From Candidatus Omnitrophota bacterium (GTDB lineage: Bacteria > Omnitrophota > Gorgyraeia > Gygaellales > Profunditerraquicolaceae), in assembly GCA_023229385.1 (NCBI GenBank), contig JALNZI010000001.1, positions 148,781-212,780 of the forward strand: DNA of 64,000 nucleotides. Direction: 5' to 3'. Position 1 is the first letter of the stretch. Each line of letters begins with the position of its first letter. This document shows, in pieces, positions 13,340 through 21,998 of the stretch. A program made the translations under genes and the position numbers. The notes under the pieces are model-generated. The model was not told where the DNA came from. It searched no databases and worked only from the letters and a program-made list of their open reading frames with translations.

Positions 13340-13699
13340 TCATCGAGCTAATTCTACCAATGGAATATTGTCTACTGCCTCCAAAATGTGGGCTTCACAT
13401 TCGCTGATCTTGGCTAGAATGGCTTCAGTATTGTTGTGAGTATCCACCAGGGCTTCAGTGAGGCTATGCTTGAATACTTGATTGAAAGCCCGCTTAAGCT
13501 CTCCATGAAAGCCTAATACTTCCCATTTGGAGCGGCTTTCTCCCTTACCTTCCCCTCTCCTGGCAATAACATTGTCCTTATGAATTACTGTAGCAAAATT
13601 CATCTTATCAAACTTGATAATACGAATATTACCACCATCATAAATCATAGGACGATCACCACCACTTACCATTTCTTCATCAAATACTTCTTGAGCCAT
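13340..13699 (-). CDS. hypothetical protein (119 aa)
   Basis: MAQEVFDEEMVSGGDRPM..; a basic central part (RRGEGKGESRSKWEVLGF) is followed by a helical C-terminus with ILAKISECEAHILEAV. The layout resembles small phage proteins with a short beta N-terminus and a coiled C-terminus, but no function is assigned. Codons are G+C-rich toward the C-terminus. The 3' flank to 13330 holds two TGTCTCAA/TTGAGACA-type hairpins. Promoter at 13795. Confidence 0.7.
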   Translation of the reverse strand: MAQEVFDEEMVSGGDRPMIYDGGNIRIIKFDKMNFATVIHKDNVIARRGEGKGESRSKWEVLGFHGELKRAFNQVFKHSLTEALVDTHNNTEAILAKISECEAHILEAVDNIPLVELAR

Positions 13700-13794
13700 T
13701 GTATTACTTTCTTTTGTGCTATGGTTTTCTCTACTATTAAACTATTCAGCAATTACTGCTAAATTAACTTTTTCATTTTTTCTTCAATGATGTA

Positions 13795-13823
13795 TAAATA
13801 AAAGAATATGCAACGGATGGCAA
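13795..13823 (-). promoter_or_regulatory. sigma-70-like promoter
   Basis: TTGCCA (13818-13823), 17 bp, TATTTA (13795-13800). Confidence 0.6.
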
Positions 13824-13917
13824 CTTAGACCAAAAACGCCCTCAAAAATCCTAATCAATCAAATCAATTATTCAGCATAAAATTTCCCAAGATCTATAAA
13901 CAATCAATCAACATATT

Positions 13918-13933
13918 ATTAACAATTGTTAAT
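13918..13933. repeat. 16-bp perfect palindrome
   Basis: ATTAACAATTGTTAAT, in the 13824-13993 spacer upstream of the 13795 promoter; operator-like, no other copy noticed. Confidence 0.4.
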
Positions 13934-13993
13934 AATCATAATTAAAGTAATTTAATTATTGCTCAAAAAACGAGTTGGGACCGACCTTTTTTA

Positions 13994-14452
13994 TTACTCG
14001 GCTACCCGATAATAATTAAAATCCAATAGTATATTGCCAGTTAGCGAGATATTATTATCCCTAAGAATTTGGTTAAGTTCAAAGGATCTTATAAAATCAT
14101 TCTTATTTGGGTTCCAGTAGTAGTAAGCATTATTAGAGACTTCAAGATAAGTAATAAGCTCATCCATTAAATCTTTAGGAATATTAAGTTTATTCATATT
14201 TACTATAATAGCAGATCTTACTATTTCAGGGCATACAAGTTTTTCAAAGTCACAAAGATCATGAATTTCCTGAGTAATCCCGCTATATTTTTCAAGTTCT
14301 TGTAAAGTATCGTATGCTTGTTTTTTATTATAGAATAGAGTAAAATTAGCAATACCTAGATTAGAGTCATTAAATCTAGCATACATTGGTCTTCCAGTAG
14401 GAGTCAATCCAGCGTATACAGTTTTGTCAGTTGGGCAGTAAATGAAGTACAT
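13994..14452 (-). CDS. hypothetical protein (152 aa)
   Basis: MYFIYCPTDKTVYAGLTPTG..: a short beta N-terminus (FNDSNLGIANFTLF) then helices. AAAGGG before the ATG; promoter at 14499. No family recognised. Confidence 0.7.
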   Translation of the reverse strand: MYFIYCPTDKTVYAGLTPTGRPMYARFNDSNLGIANFTLFYNKKQAYDTLQELEKYSGITQEIHDLCDFEKLVCPEIVRSAIIVNMNKLNIPKDLMDELITYLEVSNNAYYYWNPNKNDFIRSFELNQILRDNNISLTGNILLDFNYYRVAE

Positions 14453-14498
14453 AGTTGAGATCCCTTTGAGTGAGTTGAGAATATTCTCTTCACGTAGT

Positions 14499-14526
14499 AA
14501 TATAAAAATTTTAGGGAAGTTGGCAA
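14499..14526 (-). promoter_or_regulatory. sigma-70-like promoter
   Basis: TTGCCA (14521-14526), 16 bp, TATATT (14499-14504). Confidence 0.85.
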
Positions 14527-14566
14527 GGGGGAATTGAAGGTATGCTCATTATTTTAGGCCACTCAC

Positions 14567-14800
14567 TCAAGATCTAATTAAGGCTCCACAGTTTTGTGTA
14601 TCATCGTCCTGAGAATTTATAACATTATTATTTTTATCATAAGCAGTAACAATAATAGATCCATTGCTTGGAGACAGTGCTAGATAAGTTCCATCAATAA
14701 ATTCTATATGTATTCTTCCAGTTGGGTTAGGTTGAATGATATTAGAAATGACTTTACCGATAGAATGTCTACGGGTATATGGAGTAATGAAATAGCTCAT
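14567..14800 (-). CDS. hypothetical protein (77 aa)
   Basis: Begins MSYFITPYTRRHSIGKVISN; beta-rich, with IHIEFIDGTYLALSPSNG. ATG at 14798-14800 with AGAAAG upstream. Last gene of the long minus-strand run that starts near 26 kb. Function unknown. Confidence 0.65.
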   Translation of the reverse strand: MSYFITPYTRRHSIGKVISNIIQPNPTGRIHIEFIDGTYLALSPSNGSIIVTAYDKNNNVINSQDDDTQNCGALIRS

Positions 14801-14840
14801 GCTCAATCTTTCTGTTTAGTAGATTTTGTTATATAAAATT

Positions 14841-15401
14841 TCATTGGTTATTTCGTTCAAAATATAGTGCATGGAATCTATATTTAATGAAAGTCCGGTA
14901 TTCATTTGTATAGTATTCTATTGTAGAAGTGCTAGAGGAAGTACTATTTCCATTGTAATTGCCATTATAAGTTCCATAAGAATAGTTACTATCCCAAGAT
15001 CCACTAAATGACCCATTATTGTTTGTTTGAGTCGTAGTATTTACGTTTGCAGTATGATATACTGGGACTAATAATGTCTGAGATGATAATTCTTTTGGAT
15101 ACATGACAACTACAAGATCAGCACCCACATTTTCACCTTGGGTTGTAGCGCAATCTATAGTGGTTCTATCACTATATCCTCCAATAAAAGCCGAATATCC
15201 TAATAATGTTAAATTATATTTGTTTACAGTATCTTGAGTTGGTAATGTATTTACTACAATTGTTTTAGGTTCTTTTCGCTTATTTGGAATCTTGGCAATA
15301 TTGACTTCATGATAAAAATCACCATATGCGCCCGCACACCCTACTAATGATGTAGTAAATAATGCAATAATTAGTGTGATTATATTATGCTTGAGTTTCA
15401 T
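14841..15401 (-). CDS. lipoprotein, AYGD family, copy 1 (186 aa)
   Basis: Signal peptide II: hydrophobic core then SLVGC-AGAYG, cysteine at residue 22. Mature part carries YNLTLLGYSAFIGGY, a Gly/Asn/Ser/Tyr-rich low-complexity stretch, and ends EYRTFIKYRFHALYFER. Paralogue of the 17223-17756 protein (CAGAYGDYYH, NLRLLGYSAFIGYY, ATEQG, EYRTF..YKFHA shared). Presumably anchored in the host outer membrane; surface exclusion would be a reasonable guess but is not shown. AAAGGA before the ATG. Confidence 0.8.
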   Translation of the reverse strand: MKLKHNIITLIIALFTTSLVGCAGAYGDFYHEVNIAKIPNKRKEPKTIVVNTLPTQDTVNKYNLTLLGYSAFIGGYSDRTTIDCATTQGENVGADLVVVMYPKELSSQTLLVPVYHTANVNTTTQTNNNGSFSGSWDSNYSYGTYNGNYNGNSTSSSTSTIEYYTNEYRTFIKYRFHALYFERNNQ

Positions 15402-15430
15402 GTGTATCCTTTTAGTTTTGATTTATATAT

Positions 15431-15655
15431 TTAAGTATTTTTGCTTAGATTTTCTTCCATGTCTTTATTAAGTCGAGTAAAATACTTTACACATTCTTGG
15501 GTTAAATTGAAAGTATTCACATCACTCTCAATAAATATGTTTGGAATATATGTGGATACTTTATCTATGCTGTGCGGAGTTTTGAATAAATTAGTAATCC
15601 CACATTGTTTAGATAGCTCTAATTCTACTATTTGAATAATCGCAGACATACTCAT
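15431..15655 (-). CDS. hypothetical protein (74 aa)
   Basis: Helical, MSMSAIIQIVELELSKQCG..; starts in an overlap with the stop of the 15652 gene (ATGA), so it is translationally coupled. Function unknown. Confidence 0.6.
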   Translation of the reverse strand: MSMSAIIQIVELELSKQCGITNLFKTPHSIDKVSTYIPNIFIESDVNTFNLTQECVKYFTRLNKDMEENLSKNT

Positions 15656-16701
15656 TTCTTATCAATTTCTGCGCGGAGTTGTGTCACTTCCTTTTGGAGT
15701 TCGGCTGACGGTTTAACCTTACTCCAATCTTTTTCCGAATCTTCATTCCAATTTCGTTCAGTCGTGATGTAGAAATTTCCCTTACGAGTTGGATATATTG
15801 CAGGATGCCCAACCAAAGATATTAAGGTATGCCTTTCTATCTTGATAGTTTTGTAATATGATCCACTGGTATACAGTAACTTGATTTCAAAGGAATCTGA
15901 ATACTCGCCTTGATCATTAAAAACAGTATCATTGTATTTCAAGAAATGTGCATAGAATTCACAGTCAATTTCATTTGCTGCAAGCCCGGCATACTTTCCA
16001 TGTAGAGAAAATCTCTGGGTGGCCTTTGAACTATCGAGTACACCATTATTAACAAAGGTGTCGTGAACAACCTTAGTTATGGTATCATACTTAATCTTAT
16101 CCACTCCGAGTACGGAATTGCAAGATACCCACGATGGGGAAATTTTATCAACCTTAATTACTGTATCAATCTTAAATACAGTATCATGGGCACATATAGT
16201 GTCAACCTTAACTAAACTGTTAACTACACTGTCAATCTTAATTAATGTATCATGAATATATACTTTTTTGGCACCCCCATATACATATATACTGTCAACC
16301 TTAACTATGGTGTCATGTAGATATTTAGTTTTGAATCCATCTTGATAGTAATCATCGCTCCAACCATGAGATATGGTGCAAGTTACTTCTCCAGTATTCA
16401 ATGTCCAGGTTGCCGGAATTCCGTATCTCAATCCATAGTCTGAACGTAGTCCTCGATATTCATTTCCGTCAAAAATATCGAAAGAGAATGCCCCACCATT
16501 TGCATAAATAGCTTTACGATTATGCCCACTACTACCGTCAGCATTGTACAGGTTATTGTCATCTAGGATGAGATTCACACTATATGCTTTGCTAGCATAC
16601 CCTGCGGCAACTGCATCGAATCGGCAAGTCATATTGACTCGTTCAGTCGCATTAAGTCTAATGACAAAGAGCGCAAGAATCAAAATCAACAATTGTTTCA
16701 T
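15652..16701 (-). CDS. exported protein with HDT/VKVD repeats (349 aa)
   Basis: Signal peptide I (MKQLLILILALFVIRLNA, then TERVN). Residues about 125-215 contain repeated units of the type HDT(I/L/V)xK(V/I)D(T/S)(I/V), a repeat I associate with Fibrobacter and Bacteroidetes exported proteins. The end is charged and helical (LQKEVTQLRAEIDKK). The mature start TERVN recurs in the 20728 protein (TERVTF). Probably periplasmic or cell-surface; role unknown. Confidence 0.75.
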   Translation of the reverse strand: MKQLLILILALFVIRLNATERVNMTCRFDAVAAGYASKAYSVNLILDDNNLYNADGSSGHNRKAIYANGGAFSFDIFDGNEYRGLRSDYGLRYGIPATWTLNTGEVTCTISHGWSDDYYQDGFKTKYLHDTIVKVDSIYVYGGAKKVYIHDTLIKIDSVVNSLVKVDTICAHDTVFKIDTVIKVDKISPSWVSCNSVLGVDKIKYDTITKVVHDTFVNNGVLDSSKATQRFSLHGKYAGLAANEIDCEFYAHFLKYNDTVFNDQGEYSDSFEIKLLYTSGSYYKTIKIERHTLISLVGHPAIYPTRKGNFYITTERNWNEDSEKDWSKVKPSAELQKEVTQLRAEIDKK

Positions 16702-16715
16702 TACTTATCTCCTTT

Positions 16716-17207
16716 TTATTTGGGTAATGCTACGCCTTTAATTTCATACTTTTGCATAAGTCTAGATAATTCTGTACGTTCTTTTTCTTCTATAATTTTT
16801 TTATTATTTTTATCTTCTAGTAATTTAGCTGCCTTTATTTCATCATTATATTTTTTAAGAATTAGAGAAGATTTCAATAACTTTCTAGCTAATTTAGTAT
16901 GATGATTTTGATTAGATTCGGGAATATCTAAAAATCCAAATTTTTCAACATCATCTTTAGTATATTCACGATCTCCACGTTCAAAGAATTTACGGCCATC
17001 TACTTCAACCATATCAACCAAAGTTGCATAAGCGGAATAGATGTTTAATTGTGTGACCCTATATTCATCAGATTCAAAGGCATCATTAATAGCTTCTACG
17101 AGATTATTTCCAAAGCCTTCAATATCCCAATCATCTCCACAATCGTCACATCCAGGATCATTACTTATAGTAACCTTGACAATTGTTTTAATATTTGCTT
17201 CTGACAT
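16716..17207 (-). CDS. hypothetical protein (163 aa)
   Basis: MSEANIKTIVKVTISNDPGCDDCGDDWD: a Cys pair in an acidic N-terminus, then an alpha/beta part (RVTQLNIYSAYATLVDMVEV) and a long lysine-rich helical tail. No family recognised. Sits between two exported proteins. Confidence 0.65.
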   Translation of the reverse strand: MSEANIKTIVKVTISNDPGCDDCGDDWDIEGFGNNLVEAINDAFESDEYRVTQLNIYSAYATLVDMVEVDGRKFFERGDREYTKDDVEKFGFLDIPESNQNHHTKLARKLLKSSLILKKYNDEIKAAKLLEDKNNKKIIEEKERTELSRLMQKYEIKGVALPK

Positions 17208-17222
17208 GTTTACTCCACCTCT

Positions 17223-17756
17223 TTATTTTCTTTCTAAGTATATTGCATGAAATTTATAGGTATTGAATGTTCGGTATTCATCAGTAGTATATTGAATAGT
17301 AGATCTTGAATTGCTATATGCATTGCCTGAATAACCAATAGATGAATTATTTCCATATATTGTTCCATTATAAGTAGTATTACTATTTGTATTTACTGTA
17401 GCTTCATGATCAATTGGTACTAACCTAGTAGTTGAATTAATTAATTCAGGGGTAGTTACAATTACTAAATCTGCATCTACTTCAGAGCCTTGTTCAGTTG
17501 CACAACCTATACTAGTAGTATTTGAATTATAATATCCAATGAAAGCAGAATATCCTAATAACCTTAAATTATATTTTTCTAAAGTATCATAATCAATATA
17601 TGGGGTATTTTCAACAACAATTGTATTGGGCATTTTATTTTTATTTTTAATTTGAGCTATATTAATAGTATGATAATAATCCCCATATGCACCAGCACAC
17701 CCAAGTAATGTATTTAAACATAAGATTAAGACAGCAAATGCTAAGATTTTTTTCAT
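17223..17756 (-). CDS. lipoprotein, AYGD family, copy 2 (177 aa)
   Basis: Lipobox TLLGC-AGAYG, cysteine at residue 20. Mature part aligns throughout with the 14841 protein, including IVVENTP, NLRLLGYSAFIG, CATEQG, ADLVIVTTPE and the C-terminal EYRTFNTYKFHAIYLER. Asn/Ser/Gly-rich linker before the end. GGAG precedes the ATG. Outer-membrane anchored by inference. Confidence 0.8.
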   Translation of the reverse strand: MKKILAFAVLILCLNTLLGCAGAYGDYYHTINIAQIKNKNKMPNTIVVENTPYIDYDTLEKYNLRLLGYSAFIGYYNSNTTSIGCATEQGSEVDADLVIVTTPELINSTTRLVPIDHEATVNTNSNTTYNGTIYGNNSSIGYSGNAYSNSRSTIQYTTDEYRTFNTYKFHAIYLERK

Positions 17757-17840
17757 TAAACTATTTCTCCGTGTAAATTAGTTATTCTAAATCTTTTTGA
17801 TTATAGTGTGAAATGTTTATGTAATTGGGATTCAGTTGGT

Positions 17841-18239
17841 TCAGTCATTTGGACGACTTTCTTGTAGTTCAATTAATTTTTTAACCAAATCATATTGATT
17901 TTGTGCATTAGGTGGAAACCAAATATCAATCATATAACAATCAATATATTTGATTAATTTTTTTACTTCTTCTAATAAATCAGCATTTTCTTTAGATTCT
18001 ACACATAATTCATTAATTTTATCATATATTTTATTAATAGCTAATAATAAATTATTTCATTGGGCTTCGGCTGCTTCATGATATAGTTCATTAAGCCAAA
18101 GAGTTACTTGCCTCAAATTAATAAAAATAGTATATTCTTCTTTATTTGTTAATCGTTCATATAATTCACAATAAAAATCTCCAGTAGATTTAATATTTTC
18201 TTTCACCCATTCTGTAAATATTTCTAGTGCATTTTTCAT
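17841..18239 (-). pseudogene. 138-codon helical gene with in-frame TGA
   Basis: Opens MKNALEIFTEWVKENIKSTG..; after codon 60 (EAAEAQ) a TGA at 18057-18059 stops it, yet the same frame continues in the same helical style (NNLLLAINKIYDKINELCVE, then KKLIKYIDCYMIDIWF) to a TGA at 17841. No ATG/GTG/TTG restarts translation after the first TGA. Either a nonsense mutation or stop-codon readthrough. TGA is the ordinary stop of many neighbours, so genome-wide recoding is unlikely. Confidence 0.65.
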
Positions 18240-18544
18240 TTGTTACCTATTCCAGCCCATTTCATTAATTCAGTTGCATACTCAGAAGCTATAAGTATCC
18301 AAGCATCTTTAATAGTAAGATTTGATAGATTATATTCAATAATAGTAGTTTCTTCATCATATTCATTGCTATAAAAATAAGGCAATGCTCCTAATGTATA
18401 TGAAAATTCTGCTAAGTTTTTAGTAGTCCATTTCCATTTTGGTCCTCGATATTCATCATTTATCATTGTAGCAAATGCAATTCCAGTGCATTTGATTACC
18501 ATTTGAATAAATTCTGCTATTCTTACTCCTTTTAATTCTTTCAT
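18236..18544 (-). CDS. hypothetical protein (102 aa)
   Basis: MKELKGVRIAEFIQMVIKCTG..; amphipathic helices, no motif. AAAGG upstream; its stop overlaps the start of the next gene (ATGA). Unknown. Confidence 0.65.
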   Translation of the reverse strand: MKELKGVRIAEFIQMVIKCTGIAFATMINDEYRGPKWKWTTKNLAEFSYTLGALPYFYSNEYDEETTIIEYNLSNLTIKDAWILIASEYATELMKWAGIGNK

Positions 18545-18557
18545 AATATTGTAGCCT

Positions 18558-18620
18558 TTATTTTATCATTAATTTTAGAATGAGAGCTAAATTAACATCT
18601 GTTTTTACAGTAGTATTCAT
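18558..18620 (-). CDS. possible 20-aa ORF
   Basis: MNTTVKTDVNLALILKLMIK between the 18623 gene and the next ribosome site; weak start context. Fits the spacing of the run but may be chance. Confidence 0.2.
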   Translation of the reverse strand: MNTTVKTDVNLALILKLMIK

Positions 18621-18622
18621 AA

Positions 18623-19069
18623 TTAAAAATGAATATCTGAATGAATTATATAGCCTCTTTTGAGGGCTTTTATTTTAAGTATAGTTGGTAATTGCTCAAC
18701 ATCTGGCTTAGATTCAATCTGAATTTGGCCTATTGATATTATAATTTTTGCATATTTGTAATCTTGATCTAAATCTTTTTTTAACTTATTTACGAAATGA
18801 CTACCTATTTTATTTAATTCTAATATATTGAAATTATTTACAATATAAGTAAAAGGATCGAAAGTAGTATTCAATTTAAACGTATTTCTAAACAATTTAC
18901 CAGAATATGTTAAGATGAATAAATCTTCGGCTGGATTAATTATATCAAATTCATTATCATTCTGGACAATATAGTTGGGTAGATTAAATTCATATCCTAG
19001 ATACCATGCAATTGCTTTAACTACATGGCTTTTAGATATACTGGTATCAATATCATCTATCATAGACAT
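18623..19069 (-). CDS. hypothetical protein (148 aa)
   Basis: MSMIDDIDTSISKSHVVKAI..; contains a GYEFNLPNYI strand region and IIISIGQIQIESK. Start at 19069, overlapping the end of the 19053 gene. No family recognised. Confidence 0.65.
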   Translation of the reverse strand: MSMIDDIDTSISKSHVVKAIAWYLGYEFNLPNYIVQNDNEFDIINPAEDLFILTYSGKLFRNTFKLNTTFDPFTYIVNNFNILELNKIGSHFVNKLKKDLDQDYKYAKIIISIGQIQIESKPDVEQLPTILKIKALKRGYIIHSDIHF

Positions 19070-19259
19070 TTTTATTTTCTTTCTGTTTAGCTTCATTTTC
19101 TATACATTGTTTAGATCGAACTATAGTATTGCCACTTGGACTGATATATTCAATAGTTCCACATAGATATTCATATGCATCATTCATAATCATAGGAGAT
19201 TCTAATTCATTACAGCAAGGGCATTTACCCATAATTGGGGGATATTCTTTAAATTCCAT
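19053..19259 (-). CDS. zinc-ribbon-like small protein (68 aa)
   Basis: GKCPCCNELES and a lone Cys near residue 33 suggest a degenerate zinc ribbon. Its C-terminus (RSKQCIENEAKQKE) is shared with the 19757-19930 protein, so the two are a divergent pair. Confidence 0.65.
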   Translation of the reverse strand: MEFKEYPPIMGKCPCCNELESPMIMNDAYEYLCGTIEYISPSGNTIVRSKQCIENEAKQKENKNVYDR

Positions 19260-19268
19260 TATGTATCC

Positions 19269-19475
19269 TTACGTATTTAATGGGCAATTAGGGTGGATAT
19301 TTTTAAACATATTAAAATCACCAATTCCAACTTTAAATCCAGGTCCATCTTTTTCTAAACATTCCCAAACACCAATTGGAGCAGAAGTAAAAGGATCATC
19401 ATGATCCCAAGCTGAATTATAAATTCTAGGACAATCATGACAACATTCTACATCATGAGTAATTTGAACTTGCAT
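19269..19475 (-). CDS. Cys-rich small protein (68 aa)
   Basis: MQVQITHDVECCHDCPRIYN.. and a later WECLEKDG and HPNCPL: probably a small metal-binding protein. No family recognised. Confidence 0.65.
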   Translation of the reverse strand: MQVQITHDVECCHDCPRIYNSAWDHDDPFTSAPIGVWECLEKDGPGFKVGIGDFNMFKNIHPNCPLNT

Positions 19476-19481
19476 TATATT

Positions 19482-19760
19482 TTACTTTCTTTTGAATTTA
19501 GTAGTGCGTTTTAAAACATCAATAAAACATGCAATGTCTTCTAAAGAAGAAGTTCTAGCATATATAATTTCATCATTTTTAATAATCACTCGTTCTTTGC
19601 ATCCATCTGGATGAATTGTAACAAAGCAATCACATTTTAATGAAACATTCCCATTTAATTTATCTTTGGCATATTGAGTTGTATCCTCATCAATGAACCA
19701 TTTAATAGGACCATTTGGACCATCTGTTAGAAAGTCTGGATCTTTATTGAAATCAATCAT
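19482..19760 (-). CDS. hypothetical protein (92 aa)
   Basis: Acidic N-terminus (MIDFNKDPDFLTDGPNGPIK), with LKCDCFVTIHPDG in the middle. Start overlaps the stop of the 19757 gene (ATGA). Unknown. Confidence 0.65.
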   Translation of the reverse strand: MIDFNKDPDFLTDGPNGPIKWFIDEDTTQYAKDKLNGNVSLKCDCFVTIHPDGCKERVIIKNDEIIYARTSSLEDIACFIDVLKRTTKFKRK

Positions 19761-19930
19761 TTAATTTCTTTTTGTTTAGCTTCATTTTCTATACATTGTT
19801 TAGATCTTGTTACATTATCTTTAATAGCTCTAAGATACTTGAAAGTTCCGCATGGATATCTAATAGCATCCAGCATATTCCGATAACTTATTGCTTCGGC
19901 TCCGCAAAATGGACATTTAATTGTTTTCAT
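19757..19930 (-). CDS. zinc-ribbon-like small protein (57 aa)
   Basis: MKTIKCPFCGAEAISYRN..YPCGTF: CxxC plus a lone Cys; the tail RSKQCIENEAKQKE matches the 19053 protein. Start ATG 19928-19930. Confidence 0.65.
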   Translation of the reverse strand: MKTIKCPFCGAEAISYRNMLDAIRYPCGTFKYLRAIKDNVTRSKQCIENEAKQKEIK

Positions 19931-19956
19931 TGTAAACCTTATTATTTTGGATTATA

Positions 19957-20472
19957 TTATTTTATTAAGATAAATTTATATGAATCTGGGATAATCATAT
20001 CCATATTCCAAGATAACGCATGGGGATCATTAATACCAGATGAACTCCCTAATTGCGGTATTGGTGTTAAATTAAACGATGAAAGAGATTCACTTCTATT
20101 TGGATTATTTGCATATATAGTAGGCCATTTATAATATTTAATAGTAATATCTAACCATTTATCTAAATTTACTCTATATGAAATAATATGCGCTATTTTA
20201 GGGTCAATAGATAATTTACCTTGTTTAGGTAAATCAATCCCTCCAATTGACTTATTATCAATGCACAATAAATCAATAAATTCATATTCAATTATTGGAG
20301 CATTTTTAATTTTAATTATAAATTGAGCAAATTTATAATTTTCAAGTATCCATTTAATATCATCTTGATCTTCTAGAATTTCCCAGACTTTACCTAATGG
20401 AAATATATTGGGCAATGAAACATTACGTATTGATAATATTTCATATTTTTCTTCATCTGTTAATATTGACAT
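19957..20472 (-). CDS. hypothetical protein (171 aa)
   Basis: Starts MSILTDEEKYEILSIRNVSL; a beta-rich middle includes KIAHIISYRVNLDKW. No motif recognised. Its tail is Ile/Pro-rich. Confidence 0.65.
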   Translation of the reverse strand: MSILTDEEKYEILSIRNVSLPNIFPLGKVWEILEDQDDIKWILENYKFAQFIIKIKNAPIIEYEFIDLLCIDNKSIGGIDLPKQGKLSIDPKIAHIISYRVNLDKWLDITIKYYKWPTIYANNPNRSESLSSFNLTPIPQLGSSSGINDPHALSWNMDMIIPDSYKFILIK

Positions 20473-20473
20473 A

Positions 20474-20668
20474 TTAATTTCCTTTGTTTTTTAAATCTTC
20501 TCTTTTATCATTAATTGCAGCATCTGTTCTTTTTAAATCTTTAGCAGTATTATGCGCTGGAATTTTATTTTTTTCATCCCTTAATATTTTTTGACATTCT
20601 GGTTCAGTATAATGTTTTCCAGCGTTTTCTGCTAAATTTTTTGATTTTGGTAAATACCTTTTCATCAT
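20474..20668 (-). CDS. small basic protein (64 aa)
   Basis: Lys/Asn/Asp-rich (MMKRYLPKSKNLAENAGKHY..), predicted helical, one Cys. Abuts the 19957 gene. Possibly nucleic-acid binding; not shown. Confidence 0.55.
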   Translation of the reverse strand: MMKRYLPKSKNLAENAGKHYTEPECQKILRDEKNKIPAHNTAKDLKRTDAAINDKREDLKNKGN

Positions 20669-20727
20669 TAATTCCTCATTAGAAAGACGGTATTGCCTTT
20701 CATCTGCTCAAATTATATCATTTAATA

Positions 20728-21114
20728 TTAATGCCATCCTTTTTCTAGCCATAATTCTACATTTGAAGTTGGAGTGCCTTGTATCCAATGTGAACCTGTT
20801 ATTAACAATGGTAGTGGAAATCCTGGATCATATATTAATCTCATTAGCATTGTGCTATCTGTTGTAAATATGCAAGAATCTAATCCATTAACACGCTTAC
20901 AAATATAAATAGGCGTAGATTGAAATCTAATATCCGACCCATTTATATTAAGTAATTGCCATTTATTATCCTCATTACTTAATATTAAATGAGCAATTAC
21001 TTTATATTCACTATTATTAATAGTAACTGGATTATTTGAAAATATAAAAGTAACTCTTTCAGTTGCAAAAGAAACGCCAAAGAATAGTAAGAGTATTGCA
21101 ATTAGATTCTTCAT
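20728..21114 (-). CDS. exported protein (128 aa)
   Basis: Signal peptide I: MKNLIAILLLFFGVSFA then TERVTFIFSNN. Mature start resembles the 15652 protein. Contains CKRVNGLDSC, a likely disulphide pair. Start overlaps the stop of the 21111 lipoprotein (ATGA). Confidence 0.7.
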   Translation of the reverse strand: MKNLIAILLLFFGVSFATERVTFIFSNNPVTINNSEYKVIAHLILSNEDNKWQLLNINGSDIRFQSTPIYICKRVNGLDSCIFTTDSTMLMRLIYDPGFPLPLLITGSHWIQGTPTSNVELWLEKGWH

Positions 21115-21998
21115 TTTATATCCCTATTATTAATAAAGGATGAATTTATTTTCATCATGATAGCAAATCTATTACCTTCTTCATTTGCATTTTCTTTAAC
21201 AATCATTCTATCATTAATTAATGTTAATACTTTATAACCAGCTTGCTTTTTATTTCTTTGCATAAATCTAATATGATCGTTATTGGTTATATAAGTGAAA
21301 TCTTCCATTATTGCTTGTTTTTTAGATAAAGCAACTCCACTAAGAATTAGTCCTAGTATATTTATATTTCGATTATGTTTAATAATTGAATCCGCCTCAA
21401 ACCATTCATAACTATGGCTGTTTTCAAATTCTATATAATGAAATCTATTAAATTTCATATTACTACCTAATGTGGTAAATTTTTTAAAATTCCAAAGCCC
21501 CTTCAAATTATTAAAATCAATTTTCCCGCTATTTATTACCACACATTTGCTAATTGCAGCAGTATAATTACCTAAAGAATCTTTACCTCTAATTAATACA
21601 TTAAAAATTCCAGGTAATAATGAAGAATCAGGCGTTATTACTACAAAGCCATTGTTATTGCTACTTTTTGTAAGAGGGATCTCAATAAATTCATTAGATG
21701 AATCTACCTCAATACTAATCGCTTTAATATCTCCCATTTTTGAATTCCAATTTATATTAATAGTATCTTTATTATAATCATTTAATACAATTACTTCATT
21801 TTTAAATTTAATTTTTATTTTAGAATATCCTAGCTTTAGACTACTATCAATATTATGAATTGTTGAATTGTCTGCAATGAATCTAGAAGCAACTCCTTTA
21901 GAAACTTTCATCGGATCAATTGAGTCTAATTTTTTAGGATAATGCTCAGAGTCACAACCAATTAATATAGCAAATAGTAACATAATTAATTTATTCAT
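21111..21998 (-). CDS. lipoprotein (295 aa)
   Basis: Lipobox AILIGC-DSEH, cysteine at residue 15. The mature part has a beta-sandwich-like run (IKIKFKNEVIVLNDYNKD, VVITPDSSLLPGIFNVLIRG) then a FNNLKGLWNFKKFTTLGSN segment like lipocalin-type lipoproteins, with a hydrophobic stretch ILGLILSGVAL. Host cell-envelope location by inference. Confidence 0.7.
   Translation of the reverse strand: MNKLIMLLFAILIGCDSEHYPKKLDSIDPMKVSKGVASRFIADNSTIHNIDSSLKLGYSKIKIKFKNEVIVLNDYNKDTININWNSKMGDIKAISIEVDSSNEFIEIPLTKSSNNNGFVVITPDSSLLPGIFNVLIRGKDSLGNYTAAISKCVVINSGKIDFNNLKGLWNFKKFTTLGSNMKFNRFHYIEFENSHSYEWFEADSIIKHNRNINILGLILSGVALSKKQAIMEDFTYITNNDHIRFMQRNKKQAGYKVLTLINDRMIVKENANEEGNRFAIMMKINSSFINNRDIK

Noticed and set aside
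13793..13811. TATAAATA followed by ATG on the plus strand
   Set aside because: The ATG opens only a 5-codon frame, the spacing is 7 nt, and the site coincides with the minus-strand promoter at 13795.
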